Assembly: GCF_018314255.1 (NCBI RefSeq)
Contig: NZ_CP073066.1
Coordinates: forward strand, 186,001 to 250,000
From: Lentilactobacillus buchneri
Lineage (GTDB): Bacteria; Bacillota; Bacilli; Lactobacillales; Lactobacillaceae
Direction: 5' to 3'
Length of the DNA: 64,000 nt
Both the position numbers and the translations under genes were made by a program. Below the pieces are notes generated by a model. The model saw only the letters and a program-made list of their open reading frames with translations, searched no databases and was not told where the DNA came from. Of this stretch, positions 9,049-18,559 are shown piece by piece; position 1 is the first letter of the stretch; the number at the start of each line of letters is the position of its first letter.

Positions 9049-9757
9049 CCCCCGTGGAGAACTCATAACCAAATCCGCGAACGGTTCGCAGATATTTCGG
9101 CCGTTTTGGATCCGGTTCGATCTTTTCACGAAGATGGGCAATTTGAATATCGACCATCCGGCTTTGACCTGAGTAGTCAAAGCCCCAAACACCCTGGAGT
9201 AATTGGTCACGACTAAGCACTTGATTTTCGTGACTGACCAAGTACTGCATCAATTCAAATTCCTTCGGCGTTAACTTTAAGTTTTTCGAATCAGCGCTCA
9301 CACGGTATTTTTTGTGGTCGATGGTAAACGGCCCAGTGGTTTCGACATTTTCAGCTGATTTAGTAGCTGGCGTTTCGGATGCAGCAGCACTCTTCTCATA
9401 CCGACGAAGTACCGCGTTAATCCGCGCAATGACCTCTCGCGGACTAAATGGTTTGGGAATATAATCGTCAGCACCCATCTCGAGGCCAAAGACCTTATCA
9501 AATTCGGTATCTTTGGCAGTTAATAAAATCACCGGTGTGTCGTTTCGGTCCATCCGCAGCTGCTTGAGGACTTGTTCCCCACTCATCTGAGGCAACATCA
9601 AATCCAAAAGTACGATGTCAAATTGGCCATTTTCAGCCATTGAAAGCGCATCGACTCCGTTAGTAGCACTCTGAACTTCAAAATTGGCTTGCTTCAAGTT
9701 ATATTCCAATAAAGTAACAATTGCTGGTTCGTCGTCAACTACAAGCACTTTTTTCAC
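9032..9757 (-). CDS. phoP: Response regulator PhoP
   Basis: 241-residue OmpR/PhoB-type response regulator. The receiver domain has D8-D9, phospho-acceptor D52 (LLDLMLP) and K near 102; the C-terminal winged helix (about 140-235) ends YLRTVRGFGYEF. A GTG start at 9757 is preceded by AGGAGGG at proper spacing. Translation is coupled to phoR, as the two genes overlap by 17 bases. The likely target is the hexamer array in front of pstS. Confidence 0.93.
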   Translation of the reverse strand: MKKVLVVDDEPAIVTLLEYNLKQANFEVQSATNGVDALSMAENGQFDIVLLDLMLPQMSGEQVLKQLRMDRNDTPVILLTAKDTEFDKVFGLEMGADDYIPKPFSPREVIARINAVLRRYEKSAAASETPATKSAENVETTGPFTIDHKKYRVSADSKNLKLTPKEFELMQYLVSHENQVLSRDQLLQGVWGFDYSGQSRMVDIQIAHLREKIEPDPKRPKYLRTVRGFGYEFSTGDDDAE

Positions 9758-9767
9758 GATAGCCCTC

Positions 9768-10928
9768 CTAATGACTAAGCTGTGTATATGTTTTGACCCC
9801 AATTTCATGAGGTGAATTCTTGAAGATCGCCGATTCGGTCATCTTCAACTGATCGTTTCGATCGCGAACTTTGAACCGACAATAAGTTGAGTTGGTGCTG
9901 AGCGCGCGATAAAAAGAATCTTCATCAGTCACCGAAATGCCATTGACCTCAAGGATCACATCGCCAACTTTGAGATCCATCTTGGCGGCTGGGGTTTCCG
10001 GTTGAATGCCAATTACCCGGACACCATCCATCACTTCACTATATTCAAACGACTGCTGATTGTCACGGTGTTTGGCAAGCCCAAGAATCAAATAGTAGCC
10101 CAACAACAGGATAACCACAGCGGGTAAAATGAGGTGCGGTATGAAGTAGCCGGCAATTGCCAGGCAGACACCAATCCCTGCCAGTAAGTAAATACCGTGA
10201 CTCATTGTTTTAAATAAGGCCCTGGGAACACTTCTTTTGACGGTAAATTTAAGTCCAATCAGAATTGGCACCAATAACAACGCGTAGAAATGATTGTGTA
10301 CTTGAAATAGCGGCATCATTGGTAAGCTGGTATGGATCCAGTCTCCGGGAACAAACAGCAGGAACGGAAAAATCGTTAATTCGTTAAATTTATAAACGGC
10401 CGTTTTATTGTTTCGTTGGTTGCGCACCAAGGTCGGTGAATCAAATCGACCACCGTTAACGTTCAAGAAAACGGCGTTTGCCAAGATAATGACCACAAAT
10501 AAAATCAACAAATTGAGCGGGGCCACAGTTGTTGAGTTGATTCCCAGTCCTTCAAACCAATGAAGCAGCGGTCGCAATTCTGATATATTTGGCAATCCCA
10601 GCGTCAATAAACTGGCGATACCGGCAACAGTCACCGACAGCAGCCACCAAGGAATCAGCGTGAGCGAAACCAGCAGTAAGCCTTCATAAATGATCAACCA
10701 TTCCAGTGAAATGCTTAAAAAGCCACCTAAAACGACGGAGGCCAGTATCCCAAAGATCAGCCCCATTCTGACAAAATGTCGACCTTCATAAAAATCCTCA
10801 TAAATGGCGGAGTTAAAAATCCCCCGCTCTTTCTTAAGCCGCCTCGTATGAATTAAATAACTGCGGATAACCCCGATCCACAAGGCGGGTTGCAATCCAT
10901 AAAAACCACAAGCAATCAAAAATTTCAT
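9768..10928 (-). CDS. MinJ-like polytopic membrane protein with C-terminal PDZ domain
   Basis: 386-residue protein. Residues 1-290 hold about seven or eight hydrophobic segments. The C-terminal 90 residues form a PDZ domain (GVRVIGIQPETPAAKMDLKVG, then GDVILEVNGISV). No protease domain is present. Architecture and length fit B. subtilis MinJ (YvjD), which tethers MinD to DivIVA for division-site selection. The location near prfB and secA also matches that of minJ in Bacillus. No MinCD is visible in this window. A TATACT -10 box lies about 40 bases upstream on the minus strand. It lies 10 bases before phoP and may be cotranscribed with it. Confidence 0.65.
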   Translation of the reverse strand: MKFLIACGFYGLQPALWIGVIRSYLIHTRRLKKERGIFNSAIYEDFYEGRHFVRMGLIFGILASVVLGGFLSISLEWLIIYEGLLLVSLTLIPWWLLSVTVAGIASLLTLGLPNISELRPLLHWFEGLGINSTTVAPLNLLILFVVIILANAVFLNVNGGRFDSPTLVRNQRNNKTAVYKFNELTIFPFLLFVPGDWIHTSLPMMPLFQVHNHFYALLLVPILIGLKFTVKRSVPRALFKTMSHGIYLLAGIGVCLAIAGYFIPHLILPAVVILLLGYYLILGLAKHRDNQQSFEYSEVMDGVRVIGIQPETPAAKMDLKVGDVILEVNGISVTDEDSFYRALSTNSTYCRFKVRDRNDQLKMTESAIFKNSPHEIGVKTYTQLSH

Positions 10929-11092
10929 TATGTCTTCCTCACCAATAATTATAAGGCTAGTATATCATTTATTGACAGCTGATTTAAGCTGATTTGAAAT
11001 CCGAAAGGCTAATCAAGATGGTGGCTTAACCGGCAGTTGCTGACTTTGGGTGCTTGGTAGGGTTCTCCAATCATCCTGTCGTTGATAAAAAA

Positions 11093-11124
11093 AGGCCCTT
11101 AACGCAATGTGGCGTCAAGGGCCT
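11093..11124 (-). terminator. Terminator after prfB
   Basis: Hairpin with 13-base arms (AGGCCCTTGACGC paired with GCGTTAAGGGCCT) followed on the minus strand by seven T (11086-11092). The rest of the 255-base gap between prfB and the MinJ-like gene holds only the promoter of the latter. Confidence 0.85.
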
Positions 11125-11183
11125 GATCGTATCATTCTCGTTGATTCGCACCGGGCTAAAGCAAACGCGGCTTTAATAACCGA

Positions 11184-12306
11184 TTAGTCTGGATTCTTCT
11201 GACTTAATTGCCATTGCAGATAGGCGTTGATGAACGGATCCAAATCACCATCCATCACGCCGTTGACATTGGCAGTTTCGTAATTGGTTCGGTGATCTTT
11301 GACCATCGAATATGGGTGAAAGACATAGGAACGAATTTGAGAGCCCCAGCCGATGTCTTTTTGTTCACCCTCAATTTTGGCCTTTTCTTCGGCCTTTTTC
11401 TCTTCTTCAAGTTCATACAATTTTGACTTCAACATGTTCATTGCCGTTTGCCGGTTTTGAAGTTGTGATCGTTGTGCCTGACTGGCAGCCACGATTCCAG
11501 TGGGTAAATGGGTGATTCGAACGGCGGAGGAAGTCTTGTTAATGTGTTGCCCACCAGCACCGCTGGACCGATAAACATCAATCCGTAAATCATCCGGGTT
11601 AATATCGATTGAGACGTCATCATTTAATTCAGGCATCACATCAACGGATGCAAATGACGTGTGTCGCCGACCGGCTGAATCAAATGGCGACAGCCTGACC
11701 AATCGATGAATCCCCTTTTCGGACCTTAAATAACCATAGGCATTTTCACCGCTGATTAATAGTGAAACACTGTTCAGACCGGCAACGTCACCGACCTGAT
11801 AATCCAAGGTCTGCACGGTGAACCCATGGGCTTCTGCCCAACGGGTATACATTCGCAGCAGCATCGAACCCCAGTCCTGGGCTTCGGTTCCGCCAGCTCC
11901 GGGATGGATTTCCAAAATGGCATTATTATGATCATATTTGCCGTTAAGCAACAGATTCAACTGGTAGCGGTCCAGTTTAGTTTTAAGCTGCTTTTCATCA
12001 GTCTCAAATTCCCCCTCCATCCCGGAATGAGAATCCTCTTCGATCAATTCCAAAGTAACTTTTAGATCATCGAGTTTATTTTTGAGGCCGACGAAATTGT
12101 CGCGTTTGGTTTTTAATTGATTGGTTTGATCAATCAATTTCTGAGCGGCTTCTTGGTCATCCCAAAAGCCCGGCTCAGCCATCTTCGACTCATTAATTGC
12201 GATGCTTTCACTTAAGGCATCAAGGTCAAAGTGACCTCCCAAAACCATCGATGGCTTTTTGCATTTCAGCGATTTGTTTTTTTGCTTCACTCAATTCAAA
12301 TGACAT
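11184..12306 (-). CDS. prfB: Peptide chain release factor 2, with programmed +1 frameshift
   Basis: RF2 terminates translation at UGA and UAA. Translation starts at ATG 12306 (AGGAGAG upstream), runs 26 codons to an in-frame TGA at 12226-12228, then shifts +1 at CTT TGA C and continues in the second frame to 11184, giving about 373 residues. The mature frame shows the anticodon-like tripeptide SPF (RLSPFDSAG) and the catalytic GGQ (SSGAGGQHINKTSSAVR). The frameshift provides autoregulation: low RF2 lets ribosomes pause and slip at UGA. It lies downstream of secA, the usual order. Confidence 0.96.
12225..12240 (-). promoter_or_regulatory. prfB programmed +1 frameshift signal
   Basis: On the minus strand GGGAGG (internal Shine-Dalgarno, 12235-12240) is followed three bases later by CTT TGA C (12225-12231). 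Slippage of tRNA-Leu from CUU to UUU moves the ribosome past the UGA stop. The layout matches the conserved RF2 recoding site. Confidence 0.93.
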
Positions 12307-12339
12307 ATTACTCTCCTCTAATTTTGTTCCAATTCAAAG

Positions 12340-12374
12340 AAAGAATCCAAACAATCGTCATTGCCGGATTCTTT
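12340..12374 (-). terminator. Hairpin between secA and prfB, possible attenuator
   Basis: Arms AAAGAATCC and GGATTCTTT on the minus strand, with a loop of about 17 bases and no clear T run. It may be a weak terminator or processing site that lowers prfB expression relative to secA. Confidence 0.4.
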
Positions 12375-12384
12375 CCAATACATA

Positions 12385-14748
12385 TTAACGTTGCATGTTT
12401 TGACGAATTTCAGCCTTCATGAACAGACGGGTTGCGTCATATTCGATATCGGCAATCATTTCTTCAAACATCTTGTAACCCTCTCGCTGATATTCAACCA
12501 ATGGGTTTTGTTGACCATAACCACGAAGACCGATTGATTGACGTAATTGATCCATGATGTCAATGTGATCAGTCCAGTGGGAATCGACAACTCGCAAGAT
12601 AACAACCTTTTCGAATTCAAGCATTTGTGATTCATCGTAGAGTTGTTCTTGCTTTTCTTTGTATTCTTTGTTTGCCAGATCCATCAGCATACTCTTAATT
12701 TCGTCAGCTGATTTGCCTTGGAAATCTTCTAGAGAAATTTGGTCTGGGCTGACCATCGCACTGATGGCAAAGTCCAAGATGGTTTGCAGATCCCAATCTT
12801 CTTTTTCGCCTTGGGTATGCAAATCAACGATTCGATTGATGGTCCGTTCGATCATCGGCATGATGACCCACTTCAAATCTTTTTGCTCATCAATGACTTC
12901 ACGACGCTCACCGTAAATCACTTCACGCTGTTGTCTCATAACATCATCGTATTGCAAAACGTTCTTCCGTGAATCGTAGTTGTTACCTTCAACCCGCTTT
13001 TGAGCTGATTCAACTTGCTTCGTGATCATTCTTGAACGAATAACCGCGTCTTCACCTTCAACATTTAAATGCTCCAGGAAGTTTTTGATCTTTTCAGAAC
13101 CAAAACGACGCATCAAGTCATCTTCAAGTGACAAATAGAACTGTGACAAACCAGGATCACCCTGACGTCCTGAACGGCCACGCAGCTGGTTATCAATCCG
13201 TCGTGACTCATGTCGTTCGGTCCCGATAACAGCTAAGCCGCCAAGTTCAACAACTCCGGGTCCTAATTTGATATCGGTTCCACGACCAGCCATGTTGGTG
13301 GCAATTGTAACGGCACCACGTTGGCCGGCATTGGCAACAATTTCAGCTTCCTTGGCGTGGTTTTTGGCATTCAATACCACGTGGGGAATCTTTTCTTCAT
13401 CAAGTCGTTGTGATAAGTATTCAGAAGTTTCAACAGCAACAGTACCAACCAACATTGGCTGACCCTTTTTGTGAAGCTCCTTGATCTTGTTGACAACGGC
13501 CTCAAATTTGGCTTCCAAAGTTGGATACAAAACATCTGGATGATCAACCCGGACAACCGGTTTGTTGGTTGGAACCGAAATAACTTCCATGTTATAGATC
13601 TCACGGAATTCTTCAGCTTCAGTCTTGGCAGTACCAGTCATTCCGGCGAGCTTCTTATACATCCGGAAGAGGTTTTGGTAAGTAATGGTAGCCATTGTCT
13701 TACTTTCCTCGTTGATCGTGACGCCTTCTTTTGCTTCAAGGGCTTGGTGAAGACCATCTGAGAATCGACGGCCTTCCATGATCCGTCCGGTAAAGGAATC
13801 AACAATCTTGACCTCATCATCTTGAACCACGTAATCCTTATCACGAAGCATGATAAAGTTGGCCCGTAAAGCCTGGTCCAAATGGTGGGTCAAGGCAGTA
13901 TTGTCGGTGTCATAAAGATTCTTTAAGTTGAAGTACTTCTCAGCCTTTTCGATTCCCTGATCGGTCAATGAAACAGTCTTGGTTTCCAGATCAAGCTTGA
14001 AATCATCGCCTTCGTACAACGTCTTGGCAAATCTGTCAGTCCGTTGGTAAAGGTCGGAAGTGCCGCTTGATTGACCAGAAATAATCAATGGTGTTCGGGC
14101 TTCATCAATTAAAATTGAATCAACCTCATCGACAATCGCGAAGTTCAAAGGACGTTGAACCATTTGTTCCTTATAAGCAACCATGTTGTCACGCAGATAA
14201 TCGAAACCGATTTCTCCGTTGGTTGAGTAGGTGATGTCGGCAGCGTAGGCTTCCCGCTTCTCATCGGCATCCTTTTCAGTGGTATTAACGCCAACTGTCA
14301 GGCCGAGCCAATTATATAACTCGCCCATTTCAGTGGCATCACGTTGGGAAAGGTATTCGTTAACAGTAACCACGTGAACCCCTTCGCCTGCAAGTGCATT
14401 TAAATAAACCGGCATGGTGGCAGTTAAAGTCTTACCTTCACCAGTTTTCATTTCTGCAATATTTCCTTCATGAAGAACAATTCCACCCATAATTTGGACA
14501 TGGAATGGGTACAAGCCTAAGACACGCTTTGCGCCTTCACGGGCAACGGCAAATGCTTCCGGAAGCAAATCATCGAGTGTTTCGCCATTTTGATAGCGTT
14601 TCTTAAATGCCGGTGTCTTGGCTTGTAATTCTTCATCACTGAGTTGACGATACTCTTCAGCATACGAACCAACTTTATCGGCAATTTTACTGAGCCGCTT
14701 TTGTTCGCGTGTATCACTTTCAACCCATGTTCTTAAAATATTAGCCAT
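12385..14748 (-). CDS. secA: Protein translocase ATPase SecA
   Basis: 787-residue motor of the Sec export pathway. NBD1 has Walker A MKTGEGKT near 102-109 and DEVD near 207-210, followed by the preprotein cross-linking domain; NBD2 contains [15 protein letters not shown] and [13 protein letters not shown]. The protein stops after the helical scaffold ([11 protein letters not shown]), so the C-terminal zinc-binding SEC-C motif of B. subtilis and E. coli SecA is absent, as is usual for lactobacilli. The start has GAAGGG nine bases upstream. Confidence 0.97.
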   Translation of the reverse strand: MANILRTWVESDTREQKRLSKIADKVGSYAEEYRQLSDEELQAKTPAFKKRYQNGETLDDLLPEAFAVAREGAKRVLGLYPFHVQIMGGIVLHEGNIAEMKTGEGKTLTATMPVYLNALAGEGVHVVTVNEYLSQRDATEMGELYNWLGLTVGVNTTEKDADEKREAYAADITYSTNGEIGFDYLRDNMVAYKEQMVQRPLNFAIVDEVDSILIDEARTPLIISGQSSGTSDLYQRTDRFAKTLYEGDDFKLDLETKTVSLTDQGIEKAEKYFNLKNLYDTDNTALTHHLDQALRANFIMLRDKDYVVQDDEVKIVDSFTGRIMEGRRFSDGLHQALEAKEGVTINEESKTMATITYQNLFRMYKKLAGMTGTAKTEAEEFREIYNMEVISVPTNKPVVRVDHPDVLYPTLEAKFEAVVNKIKELHKKGQPMLVGTVAVETSEYLSQRLDEEKIPHVVLNAKNHAKEAEIVANAGQRGAVTIATNMAGRGTDIKLGPGVVELGGLAVIGTERHESRRIDNQLRGRSGRQGDPGLSQFYLSLEDDLMRRFGSEKIKNFLEHLNVEGEDAVIRSRMITKQVESAQKRVEGNNYDSRKNVLQYDDVMRQQREVIYGERREVIDEQKDLKWVIMPMIERTINRIVDLHTQGEKEDWDLQTILDFAISAMVSPDQISLEDFQGKSADEIKSMLMDLANKEYKEKQEQLYDESQMLEFEKVVILRVVDSHWTDHIDIMDQLRQSIGLRGYGQQNPLVEYQREGYKMFEEMIADIEYDATRLFMKAEIRQNMQR

Positions 14749-14950
14749 TAGTAAATTCCCTTCTAAAATAAAATACTGATCAAATTGTTCTTAGTATTTG
14801 TGGACTACATACTTATTTAGTGTAACATTTTAGGCCGCCCATGAAAACACAAAAAACAATGCATCAGCGGCATTTAACCATGATAATACATTTTGAATAG
14901 ATATGAAAGGTTAAACGATCAGATTGGTTCACAAATGTTTCCGGAAACGA

Positions 14951-14995
14951 AAAAGAATGGGGATAAATTAAGCTGCAATTTATCCCCATTCTTTT
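14951..14995 (-). terminator. Terminator after hpf
   Basis: Perfect 19-bp inverted repeat (14951-14969 with 14977-14995), seven-base loop, followed by a T-rich tail on the minus strand. The rest of the 288-base gap between secA and hpf is AT-rich and must carry the secA promoter, which I could not fix with confidence. Confidence 0.85.
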
Positions 14996-15036
14996 GACGG
15001 TGCATAATACGCATGCCCGTTAATTGATTAACTTAA

Positions 15037-15603
15037 TTATTCTTCGCCGGTCTCAATCAAGCCATAACGGCCATCATTACGACGGTAGACGATGTTGATG
15101 CCTGAAGTTTCTGCATCTTCATAGATGAAGAAATCATGCCCCAGCATGTCCATTTGAAGAATGGCTTCCTCGTTATCCATCGGCTTTAAAGCCAGTTGCT
15201 TGGTACGAACAACCTGGAATTTGGATTCGTCATCAGAATCTGACTCGCTGGCAGAAGTATCTGCAGCAGGTGCAAATTCAAGATTCTTAAATCCTTTTTC
15301 ACGAGACTTGCGGTTAACCTTGGTCTTGTACTTACGAATTTGACGTTCGAGTTTGTCTGTCACCAGATCAACACTTGCGTACAAATCGTTGGACATTTCT
15401 TCGGCTCTCAAAGTTAAGTATGGCAAAGGAATGGTTACCTCAACTTTTGCTTGCTTATCTGGATAAACCTTTAAATTGACATGAGCAGTATTTTTCATGT
15501 CCTTTTCAAAGTATTTCTCCAGTTTACTGATCCGTTTTTCAACATAATCCCGGATCGCCTGGGTTACCTCAATGTTTTCACCACGAATGTTAAAAATTAG
15601 CAT
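15037..15603 (-). CDS. hpf: Long-form ribosome hibernation promoting factor
   Basis: 188-residue long HPF. The N-terminal RaiA/HPF domain (about 1-105) binds the 30S decoding centre. A linker rich in Ser, Asp and Glu follows, and then the C-terminal dimerisation domain (about 130-188, VVRTKQLALKPMDNEEAILQM) that drives 100S ribosome formation. The start at 15603 is preferred to the upstream in-frame codon because AAGGGAGAG lies six bases upstream. It lies between comFC and secA, the same order as yvyD in B. subtilis. Confidence 0.95.
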   Translation of the reverse strand: MLIFNIRGENIEVTQAIRDYVEKRISKLEKYFEKDMKNTAHVNLKVYPDKQAKVEVTIPLPYLTLRAEEMSNDLYASVDLVTDKLERQIRKYKTKVNRKSREKGFKNLEFAPAADTSASESDSDDESKFQVVRTKQLALKPMDNEEAILQMDMLGHDFFIYEDAETSGINIVYRRNDGRYGLIETGEE

Positions 15604-15725
15604 AGCGTTCTCTCCCTTCACCATTAAAGGCTTAATGGTCCACTAATGAAATCACTTTCATTACTGGCTACAACTTTAGTATAATTGAAAGTTCGAATTT
15701 TAACAATCATTGGGTCTGGATTTCT

Positions 15726-16418
15726 TTATCGAGCAAGGGTAAATCCTTTCACGGAAGCTGCCCCGGCTTGTTGGATCAAAGCGGCCGCATGCCTAATGGT
15801 TGTCCCGGTTGTATACACATCGTCAACCAATAAAACGGCCCGATTTTTAACCTGATTTTTTTGTGATTCAATCATTTCAAACGGTTGATCAAGCAATAAC
15901 CGACTCTGACGGTTTTTCGCCGACTGGCGGATGGCTTTCTTGTCGAATCTGACGCTTAAGAGGTTTAAATAGCGGTCATTTTCCAGCAGCCCGGTCACCT
16001 GATTAAAGCCCCGAGTGGCCACGGTGTCCTTCCCCACCGGGATTGGCACAATGATCGCAGATTGCTTCTTCAACTGCTCATGAATTTGATCGGAAAAAAC
16101 TTTCCGTAATCGGTAATCACCGGCAAACTTGTATCGTTTCATGTAATCTTTCATTGCCGGATTATATTCGTACATCGCCGAGTTGATAAATTTGAATTGG
16201 CCGTCCTTCTCCCAGCGCAGACAATCATAGCAGGGATCGCTCATATCATTTGTTCGCCGTCGACCGCAACTGGAACAAGTTGGTAGCAGATTAAGCGCGG
16301 AAAAAGTGGCGGAACACGCCTCACAGATCGCCCGTTTCTGCAGTGGGGTTAACCGAATCAAGTCTGCAAGTGGGATTTCCTGTCTCAGTCTGGAGCCACA
16401 CAATAAACAGGCTTTCAT
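15726..16418 (-). CDS. comFC: ComF family phosphoribosyltransferase-like competence protein
   Basis: 230-residue ComFC. Four Cys pairs in the N-terminal part (CLLC, CEAC, CSSC, CYDC) look like two zinc ribbons; the C-terminal part is a PRTase fold with the PRPP loop VLLVDDVYTTGTT near 195-207. ComFC acts with ComFA in DNA uptake during natural transformation. Its start overlaps the comFA stop (ATGA), so the two are translated together. Confidence 0.92.
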   Translation of the reverse strand: MKACLLCGSRLRQEIPLADLIRLTPLQKRAICEACSATFSALNLLPTCSSCGRRRTNDMSDPCYDCLRWEKDGQFKFINSAMYEYNPAMKDYMKRYKFAGDYRLRKVFSDQIHEQLKKQSAIIVPIPVGKDTVATRGFNQVTGLLENDRYLNLLSVRFDKKAIRQSAKNRQSRLLLDQPFEMIESQKNQVKNRAVLLVDDVYTTGTTIRHAAALIQQAGAASVKGFTLAR

Positions 16419-17737
16419 AATTGAGCCGCCTTTCGATTCATCAGCTTAATCTGGCGGTCACAGGATTTGATGTTGGCCGTTTTAGATTCACAATAAAAGA
16501 GGACCTGTCCCGTCGGCCGATCACTATTTCGACCCACCCGACCAGCGATTTGGACGAGTGCAGCCGCCGAAAAAATTTCACTGTCTGCCTTTAATACCAA
16601 GACGTCAATGCCTGGGAAGGTCACGCCCCGTTCTAAAATCGTCGTTGTGATCAAAAAATCCAGTTGTTGACTGCGCATTAAGGCCACTTTCTCAATTCGC
16701 TCGGGATCAGCAGAATACACCGTTTTGAATTTCGCTGCTATCCCGGCAGCCTTGATGGCAGCTGCCGCTTGACCCAAGTCTTTAATGTGGGGAACGAACA
16801 GTAAGAACCGCTGCTTTTCTGCTACCAAGTCAGCCACCATCCGCAAGATTTTTTGAGGCAGTTTGCCAGATTGAAGCTGCTCGTTAAGATTTTTGACCCG
16901 AATTACCGAGATTTCCGGTAAATAGTGTCCATGATACCTGATTGGTAAATAACTGACCGACAACTGTTTTCTAGAAATTGCTTTAAACAGTGCCTGATCG
17001 GGGGTCGCCGTTAAATACAGCGTTGCCCCAGCGGGTTTAATCGCATTTTGAACACCAAAATGAAGCATTGGGTTACCAGAATATGGGAAGACATCCACCT
17101 CGTCGACAATCAGGACGTCAAAGGCATGGTAAAATCGTAACAGTTGGTGGGTCGTACAAATGGTAATCTGACTGTATTGGTACCGCTGCTCACTCTTGCC
17201 ATGCAGTAACACGATTGAAACTTGATTGAACGCGGCTTGAATTCGTGGGAACAGTTCGATGCATACGTCCACCCGCGGCGAAGCAATCCCGACTCGCAAA
17301 CCATTTGAAACTGCCCAGCTAATCCCTTTAAACAGCATTTCCGTCTTGCCGGCTCCCGTCACTGCCCATAACAAGTGACGTTGGCGTTGTTGAAACACTT
17401 CAATCACTTTGTCGGCACACTCATTTTGTAATTGGGTCAGCTGCCCGGACCAGGATAATGGATCCGGATTCTCAGTAAAATGATTTGGCTCTTCCAAATA
17501 AGCCAGTGGCGACAAGGTATCCACCCGACCCATTTGAATACAAATGTAGCAATAAAAGTGGTGATTGGGTAAACTGGCAAGTGAATGGCGCAATTTTGAC
17601 CCGCAGCGACCACATTTCAATCCATGGTCATCACTGATGGCCGGACGTAAGCGAATGTCCGGTGAATTTTGCAGTGTCGCGGCCAGATCACGCTGTGGCA
17701 TTTGGCGGCCATACAACTCTGATAGATCATTAATCAT
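16415..17737 (-). CDS. comFA: Competence DNA-uptake helicase ComFA
   Basis: 440-residue DEAD-box-like helicase that drives transforming DNA across the membrane. An N-terminal four-Cys zinc motif (CGRC, then CYIC) is at about 42-67. Walker A AVTGAGKTEM lies near 125, DEVD near 215, motif III LTATP near 250 and motif VI QIAGRVGRN near 400. The ATG has GAGGTGAT upstream. The frame is intact, so the gene is probably functional. A sigma-H-like promoter lies just upstream. Confidence 0.93.
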   Translation of the reverse strand: MINDLSELYGRQMPQRDLAATLQNSPDIRLRPAISDDHGLKCGRCGSKLRHSLASLPNHHFYCYICIQMGRVDTLSPLAYLEEPNHFTENPDPLSWSGQLTQLQNECADKVIEVFQQRQRHLLWAVTGAGKTEMLFKGISWAVSNGLRVGIASPRVDVCIELFPRIQAAFNQVSIVLLHGKSEQRYQYSQITICTTHQLLRFYHAFDVLIVDEVDVFPYSGNPMLHFGVQNAIKPAGATLYLTATPDQALFKAISRKQLSVSYLPIRYHGHYLPEISVIRVKNLNEQLQSGKLPQKILRMVADLVAEKQRFLLFVPHIKDLGQAAAAIKAAGIAAKFKTVYSADPERIEKVALMRSQQLDFLITTTILERGVTFPGIDVLVLKADSEIFSAAALVQIAGRVGRNSDRPTGQVLFYCESKTANIKSCDRQIKLMNRKAAQL

Positions 17738-17756
17738 AGATCATCACCTCAATCAC

Positions 17757-17785
17757 TAATTACGTAAATACTGGAGGAATCCTTT
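17757..17785 (-). promoter_or_regulatory. Putative sigma-H-type promoter of comFA-comFC
   Basis: On the minus strand AAAGGATTC (17777-17785), an 11-base spacer and ACGTAATTA (17757-17765) match the Bacillus sigma-H consensus RnAGGAwWW-N11/12-RnnGAATwW at all but two positions. It ends about 20 bases before the comFA ATG and overlaps the start region of the divergent YvyE gene. A SigH-like sigma factor gene lies at 59.3 kb. Confidence 0.5.
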
Positions 17786-18466
17786 TTGAAAAATGAATCA
17801 CTGACAATTAAATCAAACGGTACCCATGAAATCGAAATTAAAAAATCCCGCTTTCTCTGCACGATGGCACGAATTGATAACGAGGACCAGGCAAAAAAAA
17901 TCATTGATCAGGTGAGTAAAGACAATACCAAAGCCAACCACAATTGCTACGCCTACATGTTGGGTGACGATGACCACATTCAACGCGAAAGCGACAATGG
18001 CGAGCCATCCGGAACCGCCGGGGTCCCCATCTTGGAAGTTCTCAAAATGAACGAGTTACATAATGTTTTAGCAGTGGTGACCCGATATTTCGGCGGCATT
18101 AAGCTTGGCGCCGGCGGTTTGATTCGGGCTTATAGCAACGCGACATCGACAACGATTGATAAATTAGGGATCGTCAAACTGGTAAATAAACAGAAAATAA
18201 CGCTGACAATTGATTACAATCAATTCGATAAACTAAAGTATTTCTTGGAAAGCCAATCGATTCCAATCGAAGAGACAGCCTATACCGCCAAAGTCCAAGT
18301 GGTCGTGGCAGTCAGTGACGAGGATTTTGATTCCTTGATCACTCAGATTACCAATTTGTTAAGTGATCAATTTGCATATCAAAAAGGCGGACATCAAATC
18401 TTTGAGGTCCCCTATTCTCGTGAAAAAAGACAACATGACGAAACCAAGGAGGATCATTCTGACTGA
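17786..18466 (+). CDS. YigZ/YvyE family (IMPACT-like) protein
   Basis: 226-residue protein with an N-terminal UPF0029/Impact domain (about 18-130, containing NHNCYAYMLG and ESDNGEPSGTAG, then TRYFGGIKLGAGGL) and a C-terminal DUF1949 ferredoxin-like domain (about 140-200). B. subtilis YvyE and E. coli YigZ are homologues; the molecular role is not settled. A TTG start at 17786 has GGAGG eight bases upstream. It is divergent from comFA, as in Bacillus. Confidence 0.88.
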   Translation: MKNESLTIKSNGTHEIEIKKSRFLCTMARIDNEDQAKKIIDQVSKDNTKANHNCYAYMLGDDDHIQRESDNGEPSGTAGVPILEVLKMNELHNVLAVVTRYFGGIKLGAGGLIRAYSNATSTTIDKLGIVKLVNKQKITLTIDYNQFDKLKYFLESQSIPIEETAYTAKVQVVVAVSDEDFDSLITQITNLLSDQFAYQKGGHQIFEVPYSREKRQHDETKEDHSD

Positions 18467-18521
18467 GTTATCAAATCGTGCAACAGATGCAGCTGCCTCA
18501 AACTTTCCAGTGATCGATATA

Positions 18522-18553
18522 AAAAAGTCTGCCAAAGATTTGGCAGACTTTTT
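18522..18553. terminator. Bidirectional terminator between yvyE and tagO
   Basis: 13-bp perfect stem AAAAAGTCTGCCA/TGGCAGACTTTTT with a six-base loop. The T or A runs are inside the arms, so it can serve both convergent genes. Confidence 0.88.
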
Positions 18554-18559
18554 ATGATA

